Origin: Micromonospora musae
Lineage (GTDB): Bacteria; Actinomycetota; Actinomycetes; Mycobacteriales; Micromonosporaceae
DNA length: 64,000 nucleotides
NCBI RefSeq assembly: GCF_003626635.1
Contig: NZ_RAZT01000014.1
Coordinates: forward strand, 1-64,000
Reading direction: 5' to 3'
Each line of letters starts with the position of its first letter. Within the stretch, counting starts at the first letter, position 1. The position numbers and the translations under genes are program-made. Positions 33,105-43,876 of the stretch are shown in pieces. The notes beneath the pieces were generated by a model. It was not told the DNA's origin and searched no databases. It saw only the letters and a program-made list of their open reading frames with translations.

Positions 33105-34919
33105 TCACCGGGTCGCCCCTCCGGTGGTCAGCCCGCTGCGCCGCCGTGCGCTCTCCACCTGGTCCGCGGCGGTGTGCAGCGCGCCGACGATCTCCGCGTC
33201 GAGCCGGGCCGCCGCGCTCCGGGTGAGGTAGCGCTCGGCCTCGTCGTCGAGCAGGGCCCGCACCCGCTCCAGCAGGTCGGCCCGGGCCTTCTGGGCCAGG
33301 GTACGCACCGCCTGGTCGCCGAAGATCGCCTGAAGCACGGCCTGCGCGGCGACGGTGGTGCCCGCGCCGGTGGCGACCTCCAGGCCGGTCGGGATGAACG
33401 CGGTCGAGGCGAAGACGGCGATCATCACGGCCAGGCCGGTGGCGTTCACCGCGTACGCGGCGGTGCGGGCCACGAAGCGCTTGTCGCCGCCCTGCGTCCG
33501 GACGAGTTCCAGCACCCCGCGCTGCCACTCCCGGACCAGCCGTTCGGCCCGGGCGGGCAGGTCCTCGCCGGGGCGGCCGAGGGACGGGTCCAGCAGCTCC
33601 GCCCCGGCCGGATGCGCGTTCCAGCCGGCGTACGCCTGCTCGGCCGCCTCGGCGGCCACCCCGCGCAGCAGCGTGACCAGCTGGGATTCGATCGCGCTGC
33701 GCAGTCCGGCGGCGGGTGCCGGGCGGCCGGTGAGCGCGGCGACCATCCGGTCGCGCAGCCGCCCGATCCGGGCCTCCAGGGTGCGGAAGAACTCGCCGGT
33801 CCCGACGAACTCCTGCCAGCGGGCCAGCACCTCGCCGCGGAGCAGCCGGCCGTCGCTCAGCCCCTGCTCGACCGTGCGGTGCCCGCCCCGGTACGCGGCC
33901 AGTACCCGCTCGTCCAGCGCGTCGACGGCGGTGAGCTGCTCGGCGGCCGCGTCGGCGAGCCCCTCGACGGTCGGGTGCAGCGCGGCCAGCGCCCCGTCCA
34001 GGGTCTGCCGGACCACGGCGGCCCGGGCGTTGGCGTCGGCCGCCAGCCGGGTGAACCAGTCGGCCAGCGGGCTGGTGACCCGCTCGGGGAGCAGCCCCTG
34101 ACCGTCGACCCGGGTCTCCGGGAGCACGAAGAGCGGTGCCTGGCCGAGCCCCTGCTCGGCCAGCATCTCGGCGAGGTGGGCGGAGACCTCGTCGACCGCC
34201 TCCGGCGGGACCCGGTCCAGCACCATGGCGATCACCGTGCCCCGGGCGCGGGCGCCGCGCAGCAGCTCCCACGGAACGGCGTCGGCGTAGCGGGCCGCGG
34301 TGGTGACGAAGAGCCAGAGGTCGGCGGCGGCGAGCAGTTGGCCGGCGAGCGCCCGGTTGGCGTCCACCACCGAGTCGATGTCCGGCGCGTCGAGGAGGGC
34401 GAGCCCGGCCGGGAGGGCGGGGGCGGTGACGATCTGGAGGGTGCCCGGGTCCTCGCTCGGCTCGTTGGTACGGGTGAGGCCGGGCAGCAGCTCCCCCTGC
34501 CGGAACCACGACGTGTCGGGCGGGCTGCAGACGAGCACCGGTGAGCGGGTGGTCGGACGAAGCACACCGGCGGCGCTCACCCGGGCCTTGACCAGGCTGT
34601 TGACCAGCGTCGACTTGCCGGCCCCGGTGGAGCCGCCGACCACCACCAGCAGGGGCGCGTCGAGTCGGGAGAGCCGCGGGAGCAGGTAGTCGTCGAGTTG
34701 GTCGGTGAGCGAGTCGGCGGCCCGTCGGGCCGGCTCGGCCGAGGGCAGGGCCAGCGGGAACCGGGCTGCCCCGATCGCGGCCCGGAGCGCCTGCAGGGCG
34801 GCGGGGAGGCTCTCCTCGCCGGTGGCGGCGGACGGGTCCGCCGGGGGGTCCGGCGGGCCGGGGCGGGCTGCGACGGCGGGCGTGCCGGAGTGGCTGGCGG
34901 GGTCGCCGTGCGTCGTCAC
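33105..34919 (-). CDS. Dynamin-like GTPase
   Basis: The 604-residue protein has a Pro-rich N-terminus, then P-loop GGSTGAGKST (residues 95-104), switch Thr in RPTTRSPV and G3 LLDAPDIDS (~172-180). VLDRVP stands in the G4 place. A long helical stalk follows, with a hydrophobic patch near residues 500-545 (AVMIAVFASTAFIPTGLEV) that may be a membrane paddle. GTG 34919 is divergent from dnaK and shares its regulatory region. Confidence 0.85.
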   Translation of the reverse strand: MTTHGDPASHSGTPAVAARPGPPDPPADPSAATGEESLPAALQALRAAIGAARFPLALPSAEPARRAADSLTDQLDDYLLPRLSRLDAPLLVVVGGSTGAGKSTLVNSLVKARVSAAGVLRPTTRSPVLVCSPPDTSWFRQGELLPGLTRTNEPSEDPGTLQIVTAPALPAGLALLDAPDIDSVVDANRALAGQLLAAADLWLFVTTAARYADAVPWELLRGARARGTVIAMVLDRVPPEAVDEVSAHLAEMLAEQGLGQAPLFVLPETRVDGQGLLPERVTSPLADWFTRLAADANARAAVVRQTLDGALAALHPTVEGLADAAAEQLTAVDALDERVLAAYRGGHRTVEQGLSDGRLLRGEVLARWQEFVGTGEFFRTLEARIGRLRDRMVAALTGRPAPAAGLRSAIESQLVTLLRGVAAEAAEQAYAGWNAHPAGAELLDPSLGRPGEDLPARAERLVREWQRGVLELVRTQGGDKRFVARTAAYAVNATGLAVMIAVFASTAFIPTGLEVATGAGTTVAAQAVLQAIFGDQAVRTLAQKARADLLERVRALLDDEAERYLTRSAAARLDAEIVGALHTAADQVESARRRSGLTTGGATR

Positions 34920-34974
34920 CGCTAAAGCGTGCCCGACCGACGCAACTCACGACAACCGATCAGTAGCATCAGGG

Positions 34975-34995
34975 GTTGCGCCGGGTCGACTCAAG
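34975..34995. promoter_or_regulatory. Degenerate HAIR site (HspR operator 2)
   Basis: GTTGCGC-N7-ACTCAAG: the right half is a perfect HAIR half-site and the left half matches 4 of 7 positions at the correct 7-bp spacing. It lies between the dnaK promoter and the divergent GTPase gene. Confidence 0.45.
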
Positions 34996-35001
34996 GCCGA
35001 C

Positions 35002-35030
35002 TTGACGATCTGCGCGGGCGTGGCACTATT
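35002..35030 (+). promoter_or_regulatory. dnaK operon promoter
   Basis: -35 TTGACG (35002-35007) and -10 CACTAT or ACTATT (35024-35030) with 16-17 bp spacing. The HAIR site begins at the end of the -10. Confidence 0.55.
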
Positions 35031-35047
35031 GAGTCAAGTTCACTCAA
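35029..35047. promoter_or_regulatory. HAIR site (HspR operator 1)
   Basis: TTGAGT-N7-ACTCAA, a perfect 6-bp core of the HAIR consensus CTTGAGT-N7-ACTCAAG. It overlaps the transcription start of dnaK, so bound HspR should block initiation. Confidence 0.85.
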
Positions 35048-35114
35048 CTTGTGGTGGGTGTGCTGCGGGCGGTGCCCGTCACCTGCTCAAACGTTACGAA
35101 GCGAGGAAGCGAAG

Positions 35115-36986
<1,872 letters not shown>

Positions 36987-37031
36987 CGTCCCGATCCCCG
37001 CGGACTCACGGCGAAGGGATGAGGTAGCCGC

Positions 37032-37787
37032 ATGACGCAGAAGCCACGAGCCGCCGACCCGGGCGACACCGGGGCGACGCCGGGTGGCTCCGCGCCCGCC
37101 GAGCCGGCAACCGGCGACGCGCCGCGGGTCGTCATCCGTAACAACCGGAAGCTCAGCCAGCCCGCCGAACCGGAGGGTACGGCCGCCGACGCCGGGACGG
37201 ATGTCCCGGCGGAGGGGCTGATCGAGGACGCCGAGATCGTCGTCGACGAGATCGAGGTCGAGGCCGGCACGGTGGACGGGGCCACGCCCGACGGTCCACC
37301 CGTGGTCGACGCGCCCGCCGAGCCGGTGGACGCCGCGACCAGTTCGACCCTCGGCGCCGAGTTGGAGGCGCTCCGGTCCGACCTCGACGAGCGGACCCGG
37401 GACCTGCAGCGGGTGACGGCGGAGTACGCCAACTACCGCAAGCGGGTGGAGCGGGACCGGGCCACCGTCGCCGAGCAGGCGACCGGCTCGGTGCTCGCCG
37501 CCGTGCTCCCGATCCTCGACGACCTGGACCGGGCGCGGGAACACGGCGACCTGGTCGGGCCGTTCGGATCGGTGGCGGAGCAGCTCACCGCGGCGCTCGG
37601 AAAGTTCGGGTTGACCCCGTTCGGCGAACAGGGCGACCCGTTCGACCCGACCCGGCACGAGGCGGTGGCCCACCAGACCTCCGACGAGGTGACCGAGCCG
37701 ACGTGCGTGCAGATCATGCGGCGCGGCTACCAGCTCGGTGAGCGGCTGCTGCGGCCGGCGCTGGTTGCGGTCGCGGACCCGGAATAG
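37032..37787 (+). CDS. grpE: Nucleotide exchange factor GrpE
   Basis: The 251-residue protein has a long acidic disordered N-terminus (~100 residues). A coiled coil follows (LEALRSDLDERTRDLQRVTAEYANYRKR), then the GrpE beta domain (DPTRHEAV, VTEPTCVQIMRRGYQLGERLLRPALV). It releases ADP from DnaK. GGGATGAGG precedes ATG 37032, 45 bp after dnaK. Confidence 0.95.
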   Translation: MTQKPRAADPGDTGATPGGSAPAEPATGDAPRVVIRNNRKLSQPAEPEGTAADAGTDVPAEGLIEDAEIVVDEIEVEAGTVDGATPDGPPVVDAPAEPVDAATSSTLGAELEALRSDLDERTRDLQRVTAEYANYRKRVERDRATVAEQATGSVLAAVLPILDDLDRAREHGDLVGPFGSVAEQLTAALGKFGLTPFGEQGDPFDPTRHEAVAHQTSDEVTEPTCVQIMRRGYQLGERLLRPALVAVADPE

Positions 37788-37875
37788 TGCCAGGCAGTGA
37801 CCCGATTGCCCCGCCCGTCGCCGCACGGCGACGGGCGGGGCGACCCGGGCGAACCGGTGGGGAGGGGGTGGACCG

Positions 37876-39060
37876 GTGAGTTCCAAGGACTGGATCGAGA
37901 AGGACTTCTACGCCGTGCTCGGCGTGGAGAAGAGCGCCTCCGAGGACGAGATCAAGAAGGCGTACCGCAAGCTGGCCCGGGAGTCGCACCCGGACCACAA
38001 CCCGGGTGACCCGTCGGCCGAGGAGCGGTTCAAGGCCGTCTCCGAGGCGTACAACGTGCTCTCGGACTCCGGCCGGCGCCGGGAGTACGACGAGATGCGC
38101 TCGCTCTTCGGTTCGGGCGCGTTCCGCCGTAACGCGCGGGGCGCGGGGCAGCCGGGGGGCGTGCCGTTCGACGTCTCCGACCTCTTCGGTGGCGCCGCCG
38201 GCGGCGGGGAGCGCCGCTTCGGTGGTGGCGCGGGCTTCTCCGACCTGTTCAGTTCGATCTTCTCGGGCGGCCAGGCCGGCCCGACCGCGCCGCGCGGCCC
38301 GGCCCGGGGGCGGGACGTGGAGACCGAGGTGGCGCTCGACTTCGGTGACGCGGTACGAGGCGTGACCCTGCCGCTCACCCTGCGCGCCCCCGGTGTCTGC
38401 GACACCTGCCACGGCAACGGGGCGAAGCCCGGCACCGAGCCGCGTACCTGCCCGGTCTGCCACGGTGCCGGGGTGACGAACCGCAATCAGGGGTCGTTCA
38501 GCTTCTCCGAGCCGTGCCGCAACTGTCAGGGCGTCGGCACGGTCGTCGAGGAGAAGTGCCCGGAGTGCCACGGCACCGGCGGGGTGACCAAGACCCGGAC
38601 GATGAACGTCCGCTTCCCGGCGGGTGTGGCCGACGGCCAGCGGATCCGGTTGGCCGGGCGGGGTGAGCCGGGTGAGCGTGGCGGCCAGCCCGGCGACCTG
38701 TTCGTGCAGGTGAAGGTGCGGCCCGACGAGATCTTCGGTCGTACTGGCGACGATCTCACCTTGACCGTGCCGATCACCTACGCGGAGGCCGTGCTCGGTA
38801 CGGACCTGCGGGTGCCCACGCTCGACGGAGCGGTGACCCTGCGGGTTCCGCCGGGTACGCCGAGCGGGCGAATCCTGCGCGCCCGGGGCAAGGGAGTGGT
38901 CCGCCGGGACGGGCAGGCGGGCGACCTGTTGGTGACACTGGACGTGGTGGTGCCCGCGCGGCTGTCGGACGAGGCGCGGGCGGCGCTGGAGACGTTCGCC
39001 GAGCAGACGCCGCCGGCGGGCCGGGAACATCTCGACGCCCGGGTGCGTCGAGTCAGTTGA
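37876..39060 (+). CDS. dnaJ: Co-chaperone DnaJ (DnaJ1 type)
   Basis: The 394-residue protein has the J-domain with HPD at residues 38-40, a Gly/Phe-rich stretch (~90-140), four zinc motifs (CDTCHGNG, CPVCHGAG, CRNCQGVG, CPECHGTG) and the C-terminal peptide-binding domains. It stimulates DnaK ATPase. GTG 37876 has GGAGGGGG upstream. A second dnaJ, as actinobacteria usually have, is not in this window. Confidence 0.96.
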   Translation: MSSKDWIEKDFYAVLGVEKSASEDEIKKAYRKLARESHPDHNPGDPSAEERFKAVSEAYNVLSDSGRRREYDEMRSLFGSGAFRRNARGAGQPGGVPFDVSDLFGGAAGGGERRFGGGAGFSDLFSSIFSGGQAGPTAPRGPARGRDVETEVALDFGDAVRGVTLPLTLRAPGVCDTCHGNGAKPGTEPRTCPVCHGAGVTNRNQGSFSFSEPCRNCQGVGTVVEEKCPECHGTGGVTKTRTMNVRFPAGVADGQRIRLAGRGEPGERGGQPGDLFVQVKVRPDEIFGRTGDDLTLTVPITYAEAVLGTDLRVPTLDGAVTLRVPPGTPSGRILRARGKGVVRRDGQAGDLLVTLDVVVPARLSDEARAALETFAEQTPPAGREHLDARVRRVS

Positions 39061-39080
39061 CGCGGTGGATGGAGGCGGAG

Positions 39081-39533
39081 GTGAGCAGGATGTCGGGCGA
39101 GTACGCCGCTTCGTCGAATGACCCTGCCTACGAGGCCAAGGTGCTGATGATCTCGGTCGCGGCGCGGATGGCGGGTATGCACCCGCAGACCCTGCGCCAG
39201 TACGACCGACTCGGCCTGGTGCAGGCCGGGCGGGCGGCCGGAGGTGGCCGCCGGTACAGCGTCCGGGACGTGGTGCTGCTGCGCGAGGTGCAGCGGCTCA
39301 GTCAGGACGACGGCATCAACCTCGCCGGGGTCAAGCGGATCATCGGCCTCGAACGTCTGCTCGAGGAGGCCCAGCAGCGGGTGGCCCGGCTCGAGGCGGA
39401 GCTGGACGCCGCGTACCACCGGATCGCCGAGCTGGAGACGTTGGCCCGCTTCCCGGGGCGCGACCTGGTGCCGACCAACCGCACCTCCACGGCGTTGGTG
39501 GTCTGGCGCCCGCGCCGCGGGCCCGATCGCTGA
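39081..39533 (+). CDS. hspR: Heat-shock repressor HspR (MerR family)
   Basis: The MerR-type HTH begins at VLMISVAARMAGMHPQTLRQYDRLGLV, followed by GGRRYSVRDVVLLREVQRLSQ and a coiled coil (LLEEAQQRVARLEAELDAAYHRIAELE). HspR, with DnaK as co-repressor, binds HAIR sites such as those at 35029 and 44445. The start is uncertain. GTG 39081 has GGAGG five bases upstream; ATG 39069 and ATG 39090 are in frame, and TTG 39057 would overlap the dnaJ stop. Confidence 0.93.
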   Translation: MSRMSGEYAASSNDPAYEAKVLMISVAARMAGMHPQTLRQYDRLGLVQAGRAAGGGRRYSVRDVVLLREVQRLSQDDGINLAGVKRIIGLERLLEEAQQRVARLEAELDAAYHRIAELETLARFPGRDLVPTNRTSTALVVWRPRRGPDR

Positions 39534-39555
39534 TCCACCTCTCTCCCGGAGCCTG

Positions 39556-39599
39556 ACGGCCCGGTCCGCTCGCCGGTTTTCCGGCGCGGGCCGGGCCGT
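39556..39599 (+). terminator. Terminator of the dnaK operon
   Basis: Outer arms ACGGCCCGG (39556-39564) and CCGGGCCGT (39591-39599) enclose an inner CGCCGG-TTTT-CCGGCG hairpin. Confidence 0.75.
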
Positions 39600-39666
39600 T
39601 CCCGTTAGCCTGCAAATGAGGTCCTTTCCGCGCAAATGTGGACCTACCGGCATGGCAGGGGGAGCG

Positions 39667-39873
39667 ATGACGGAGGCGGCGAGACAGCTTGCCCAGCGGA
39701 CGGAGGACCGGCTCGAGAAGGTGTCCGAGACGGTCCGGGGGCAGTTCGAGGAGATCACCAAGCGGCGTTTCGCCGATCTGGCGCAACAGGGGCTCTTCGC
39801 CGACCGGCCCGACCAGGAGTCGGACCGGGAGAGGGCGGAGACCCGTCAGGGAAGACCGGACGGACCGGGCTGA
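39667..39873 (+). CDS. Small hypothetical protein, 68 aa
   Basis: ATG 39667 directly follows AGGGGGAGCG and gives MTEAARQLAQRTEDRLEKVS..., an amphipathic, charged and probably helical protein with a disordered basic/acidic tail. It lies behind the hspR terminator, so it has its own promoter. The family is not recognised. Confidence 0.55.
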   Translation: MTEAARQLAQRTEDRLEKVSETVRGQFEEITKRRFADLAQQGLFADRPDQESDRERAETRQGRPDGPG

Positions 39874-39952
39874 GCACCGGACACCGACGAACGGGCCGGG
39901 AACCACGGGGGGTCCCGGCCCGTTCGCCGGCGCCCGACGCTAACCGAGCGTC

Positions 39953-40007
39953 GATCATGAGGTTTGCGGGGCGAACGGACGCCTGAGGTCCCGTCAACCT
40001 CATGATC
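39953..40007. repeat. Dispersed inverted repeat, copy 1 (12-bp arms)
   Basis: GATCATGAGGTT (39953-39964) pairs perfectly with 39996-40007 around a 31-nt loop. Its left flank GATCATGAGGTTTGCG is a one-base variant of the repeat at 47135, so the two form a family. It lies between convergent genes and may terminate both. Confidence 0.75.
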
Positions 40008-40064
40008 AACCCGGCGACGCGACCGGCGACCGGGCGGCGGGATAAAGGCGCTGGTGGGGCGGGC

Positions 40065-40496
40065 TCAGGCTAGGCGGCGGTTCTCCCGGACCAGCCCGCC
40101 CTCGCACCAGTCGCGGTAGACGAAGAGTTCCGGCCGCGCCAGGAGGACCCGGCTGTTGTGCGCCCAGACCCGCATGAGCTCGTCGCCGTTCTTCTCGGCC
40201 TGTTCGACCAGTTTCCGGAAGCGGCGCTTCGGGTGCGCCCTGAAGTTCGTCCGGATGCCGTCCGCGGCGTAGATGTAGAGGCAGTGCAGGGCGAACCGGC
40301 GGGCCGGGCACGAGGGGTCGATGGCCAGGTCGAAGAGCGTCATCACCAGCCGGTCACCGGAGACCAACAGGTCCCAGTCCGGCGGCATGGAGCTCAACGG
40401 AACCGAGTCGGGGTGGTACGCCCACGCACGCATCTCCGCCGGCGACGGGTCGACAGGGTTGGCGAAACCGTGGAACGTCGACTCCTGCACGCTCAC
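40065..40496 (-). CDS. Conserved hypothetical protein, 143 aa
   Basis: Starting at GTG 40496 with GGAAGG upstream, the protein reads VSVQESTFHGFANPVDPSPA..., with MPPDWDLLVSGDRLVMTLFDLAIDPSCPARRFALHCLYIYAADGIR as its conserved-looking core and a basic helix (HPKRRFRKLVEQAEKNGDELM). Soluble; no known domain recognised. Confidence 0.65.
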   Translation of the reverse strand: MSVQESTFHGFANPVDPSPAEMRAWAYHPDSVPLSSMPPDWDLLVSGDRLVMTLFDLAIDPSCPARRFALHCLYIYAADGIRTNFRAHPKRRFRKLVEQAEKNGDELMRVWAHNSRVLLARPELFVYRDWCEGGLVRENRRLA

Positions 40497-40674
40497 CGGC
40501 CAACCTTCCGATCTTGCCCGCTGCTGGCGCGGCCGCCCGCAGACCTGGCTGCTGGGGCGACACGGTAACGCGGTACCGGTCAGTAGGGGTAGACCCTCCA
40601 GGAGCAATTGGCCGACTGTCGGCCGAGCCGGGCCGACCGTACGGTCGACCCGGCTCCGCACCTATCGAGCAGGA

Positions 40675-41880
40675 TCAGTCCGCGACCCGCACCGGCTCCC
40701 GCCGCTGCACCGACGCGCGACGGCGCAGCCAACGCTTGAACCACGGGAAGTCCGGCAATCTGGCCAGCAGCGGCCCGGTCACCACGGTGATCAGGACGTA
40801 CGCCGTGGCCAGCGCGGCCAACCGCGGTTCGACACTGCCGGCCGAGACCGCGAGCCCGGCGATGACGATGGAGAACTCGCCCCGGGGCACCAGGGCGAGT
40901 CCGGCCCGCCAACGACCGGGCTCGGCGATGCCGACCCGGCGCGCGGCCAGGTAGCCCGTGAGGGTCTTCGTCGCCATCGTGACGATCGCCAGCGCGAGCG
41001 CCGGCAGCAACACGGGTGGGATCTCCCGTGGGTCGGTCGTCAGCCCGAAGAAGACGAAGAACACCGCCGCGAAGAGATCCCGCAGTGGGGTGAGCAGCTG
41101 GGTGGCGTGGTGTGCCACCGGACCGGAGAGCGCGATGCCGACCAGGAACGCGCCGACCGCCGCCGACACCTGGAGTTCGGCGGCGAAGCCGGCCACCAGG
41201 AGCGTCAACCCGAGCACCCCGAGCAGCAGCGCCTCGGCGTCCTTCGCGGACATCAGGGTGGAGATCAGCCCGCCGTAGCGGATGGCGACCACCAGCACCA
41301 CCAGGACCGTGGCGACCGCGATGGTGAGCGCGATACCGCCGCCCATCAGGCCGGCACCCAGCAGTACGGCGGTGACCAGCGGCAGGTAGAGCGCCATGGC
41401 CAGGTCCTCGATCACGAGGACCGAGAGGATCACCGGGGTCTCCCGGTTACCGAGCCGGCCCAGGTCGCCGAGGACTTTGGCGATCACCCCGGAGGAGGAG
41501 ACCCAGGTGATGCCGGCGAGGACCAGCGCGGCCACCCAGTCCCAGCCGAGCAGGAGCGCGAACGCCGCCCCAGGCAGGGCGTTGAGCAGCGCGTCGATCA
41601 GCCCGGCGGGCGCCGCGGAGCGGAGGTTTCCGACGAGCTCGTTGGCCGAGTACTCCAGGCCGAGCATCACCAGCAGCAGGATCACGCCGATCTCGGCGCC
41701 GACGGCGAAGAACTCCTCGCTGGCGTTGAGGGGCAGCAGCCCACCGTGCCCGAACGCGAGCCCGGCGAGCAGGTAGAGAGGGATGGGTGAGAGGCCGATC
41801 CGGCGACTCAACCGGCCGAGCAGACCCAGCAGGAAGAGTAGTGCGCCGACCTCGATGAGCAGGGTGTTGGTCTCGTGCAT
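40675..41880 (-). CDS. CPA2 cation:proton antiporter (KefB-like)
   Basis: The 401-residue protein has about 12 TM helices. The CPA2 signature includes PLYLLAGLAFGHGG near TM2, EIGVILLLVMLGLEYS, WVSSSGVIAKVL and VLVIEDLAMALYLP (the Asp of the ion-binding helix). It lacks the cytosolic TrkA-N domain of KefB/C; the small protein encoded 7 bp upstream supplies a regulatory subunit. It probably exchanges K+ or Na+ for H+. ATG 41880 is used. Confidence 0.92.
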   Translation of the reverse strand: MHETNTLLIEVGALLFLLGLLGRLSRRIGLSPIPLYLLAGLAFGHGGLLPLNASEEFFAVGAEIGVILLLVMLGLEYSANELVGNLRSAAPAGLIDALLNALPGAAFALLLGWDWVAALVLAGITWVSSSGVIAKVLGDLGRLGNRETPVILSVLVIEDLAMALYLPLVTAVLLGAGLMGGGIALTIAVATVLVVLVVAIRYGGLISTLMSAKDAEALLLGVLGLTLLVAGFAAELQVSAAVGAFLVGIALSGPVAHHATQLLTPLRDLFAAVFFVFFGLTTDPREIPPVLLPALALAIVTMATKTLTGYLAARRVGIAEPGRWRAGLALVPRGEFSIVIAGLAVSAGSVEPRLAALATAYVLITVVTGPLLARLPDFPWFKRWLRRRASVQRREPVRVAD

Positions 41881-41887
41881 CCGCGCC

Positions 41888-42388
41888 TCAGCCGTCCGGG
41901 TCACTGTCGGCGAGGATGGCGGTCACTCCGTCGAGACCCTGGCGGGTCCCGACCACGACCACCACGTCACCGGCGGCGAAACGGAAGGCCGGGTCCGGCG
42001 AGACGATCACCTCGCCCTGGCGGAGGACCGCCACGATCGAGGCTCCAGTCCGGGTGCGAGCCTTGGTGTCGCCGAGCTTCCGGTTGACGTACGAAGAGCC
42101 CGCCGGAATGAGGATCTGCTCGGTGAGCAGCCCGGCGGCCTGTTCGCGTAGCCCGGAGAGCTGACCGAGCATCAGCGACGCGCCGAGGATGTCGGCGAGC
42201 GCCTCCGCCTCGTCGTCGGTCAGCGGGATGTCGGCCTGACACGAATCAGGATCATCCGGGTCGTAAAGGACAAGGTCACGACGACCGTTGCGGTGGGAGA
42301 CCACGCCTACGCGGCGTCCGGATTCCGTCACGAGGTCATGACGTACGCCGATACCCGGCAGCGCGGTCTGTTCGACACGTACTCGCAC
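41888..42388 (-). CDS. Antiporter regulatory subunit (KhtT-like, TrkA-C/RCK_C)
   Basis: The 166-residue protein has an N-terminal beta domain (VEQTALPGIGVRHDLVTESGRRVGVVSH) and a TrkA-C domain (SSYVNRKLGDTKARTRTGASIVAVLRQGE...DVVVVVGT). This is the KhtT plan, in which KhtT gates the KhtU antiporter in response to a nucleotide. Gene order (regulator, then antiporter 7 bp on) supports that. GTG 42388 has TAGCGT seven bases upstream and no Shine-Dalgarno. Confidence 0.9.
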   Translation of the reverse strand: MRVRVEQTALPGIGVRHDLVTESGRRVGVVSHRNGRRDLVLYDPDDPDSCQADIPLTDDEAEALADILGASLMLGQLSGLREQAAGLLTEQILIPAGSSYVNRKLGDTKARTRTGASIVAVLRQGEVIVSPDPAFRFAAGDVVVVVGTRQGLDGVTAILADSDPDG

Positions 42389-42395
42389 CCAGCCA

Positions 42396-42401
42396 ACGCT
42401 A
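42396..42401 (-). promoter_or_regulatory. -10 box (TAGCGT) for leaderless KhtT-like gene
   Basis: Minus-strand TAGCGT ends seven bases before GTG 42388. Confidence 0.45.
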
Positions 42402-42510
42402 CCGCGTCCAGGCCCGTCTATCCCTGCCCCGTTGACGTCAGCCGATGTCTCTTCCCTGGTCGACGGGCGGGACGGCTCGTCTCGCGCCCTCGGCCGCCCG
42501 CTCGGAGCGG

Positions 42511-43182
42511 TCACCGGCCGGCGGTGCGGTAGCGCTGGTAGCGGTGCATGCTGAGCCCGCGGATGCCGGGCACACCGTCGAAGATCCCGCGCTCGCCGCC
42601 GAAGCTGGAGCCGGCGATCGCCTCCCGGTGTGCCTCCTCGCTGGTCCACTCCGCGTAGAGGGTCAGCCGGGTGCCGTCGAGGCTGAACAGGAGGTGCCCG
42701 CCGATCGCGCCCGGGTGCGCGTCCGCCCGGAAGGTGGCGATCCGCTCCGCGGCCTGTTGTTGGAGTTCGGGGCCGTCGGTCGCGATGCTGATCAGCGCGA
42801 CGCAACCGGGGTGGGGCGCGTCGCCGGAGAGGCTGCCCGGCGGGGTGGCGAGGCTGGAGACGACGGCGTCGAGGTGTGTGACGCCGGAGCCGTGCGCCGC
42901 GACCCGGTCCGCGGTGTCCCGCTCGCCGACGTTCCCGGCGTGCAGCCGGTAGTCCTGCTCACTCTCCCATCGGCTGTAGAACATGACGAGGTGGCCGTCG
43001 GTGCTCAGCAGGCAGGTCACCGAGAGGCAGCCCTCGGGCCAGGGCAGGTGCCGCCACCGAGCCATCGCGCTGTCGGCGGTGGCGCGTTGAGCGTGGCGAT
43101 CCGCGACCTGCCAGCGGCTGGTCACCACCACGCCCGGGTGGGCGGGGGCGGTCTGCGCGGATGCGGGGACGTGGGCTTCCAT
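42511..43182 (-). CDS. ABM-domain (antibiotic biosynthesis monooxygenase-like) protein, tandem
   Basis: The 223-residue protein appears to hold two ABM-type ferredoxin-like repeats. The first includes GHLVMFYSRWESEQDYRLH, the second GTRLTLYAEWTSEEAHREA, each with the Trp-Glu (W-E/T-S-E) pattern of the fold. ABM proteins oxidise quinone-like or aromatic substrates without cofactors. GAGGAG precedes ATG 43182. The gene follows the FMN reductase by 39 bp, so the two are probably co-transcribed. Confidence 0.8.
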   Translation of the reverse strand: MEAHVPASAQTAPAHPGVVVTSRWQVADRHAQRATADSAMARWRHLPWPEGCLSVTCLLSTDGHLVMFYSRWESEQDYRLHAGNVGERDTADRVAAHGSGVTHLDAVVSSLATPPGSLSGDAPHPGCVALISIATDGPELQQQAAERIATFRADAHPGAIGGHLLFSLDGTRLTLYAEWTSEEAHREAIAGSSFGGERGIFDGVPGIRGLSMHRYQRYRTAGR

Positions 43183-43221
43183 GTGGTCTCCTCTGAAACG
43201 GTCCGGATGGTCTCGGCTGGA

Positions 43222-43815
43222 TCAGCCCAGGTACGGAACGAGCGCCTTCGCGTCCCGCAGGGCATGGGCCCACCAGGTGAGCTGGTCGAGCAGGCTGCCG
43301 GCAGCCCGGTTGCACCCGTCCGGGCTCAGCGGTGTCCCCTCGGCGTCGAACTGGCGCCAGGCGTCGTGGAAGCTGACCGTTTCCCGAACGGTCACGGCAT
43401 GAAGCTCGGCGAACACCAGGCGCAGGGCCTCGACCGCCCGCAGCCCGCCGCTGATCCCGCCGTAGGAGACGAAGCCGACCGGTTTGGCGTGCCACTGCTC
43501 GTGATGCCAGTCGACGAGGTTCTTCAACGCCGCCGGAAAGCTGTGGTTGTACTCCGGAGTGACCACGACGAACGCGTCGGCGGCGGAGAGTCGTGGGGTC
43601 AGGTCCTGCAGCGCGAGGAGCGCCTCCGGCGCGGGCTGCGCGCCGAACGCCGGCAGCGTCATCGGTAGGGCGACCTCGGCGAGATCGATGAGGTCGACAG
43701 TGAGGTTGTCGCGCTCGCGGGCCTGGCGTACGAACCAGTTCCCGACGGTCGGGCCGAAGCGGCCCTGGCGAACGCTCCCGAGGATGACCGCGAGCTGCAG
43801 TGATTGACGCGTCAT
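43222..43815 (-). CDS. NADPH-dependent FMN reductase-like flavoprotein
   Basis: The 197-residue flavodoxin-fold protein has the phosphate loop GSVRQGRFGPTVGNWF and FVVVTPEYNHSFPAALKNLVDW, as in ChrR/YieF/azoreductase-like quinone reductases, plus FVSYGGISGGLRA. It would reduce quinones or FMN by two electrons. GGGAG precedes ATG 43815. It is divergent from soxR and should be its target. Confidence 0.92.
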   Translation of the reverse strand: MTRQSLQLAVILGSVRQGRFGPTVGNWFVRQARERDNLTVDLIDLAEVALPMTLPAFGAQPAPEALLALQDLTPRLSAADAFVVVTPEYNHSFPAALKNLVDWHHEQWHAKPVGFVSYGGISGGLRAVEALRLVFAELHAVTVRETVSFHDAWRQFDAEGTPLSPDGCNRAAGSLLDQLTWWAHALRDAKALVPYLG

Positions 43816-43876
43816 GGCGACTCCCGACGTCGACGAGTGGATCGTGGCCGGGATCCGGCCACCCGCCAAGGCTGAT

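Noticed and set aside
34920..35114. CIRCE element or HrcA control of dnaK
   Set aside because: No GCACTC-N9-GAGTGC type repeat; the repeats present fit HAIR instead.
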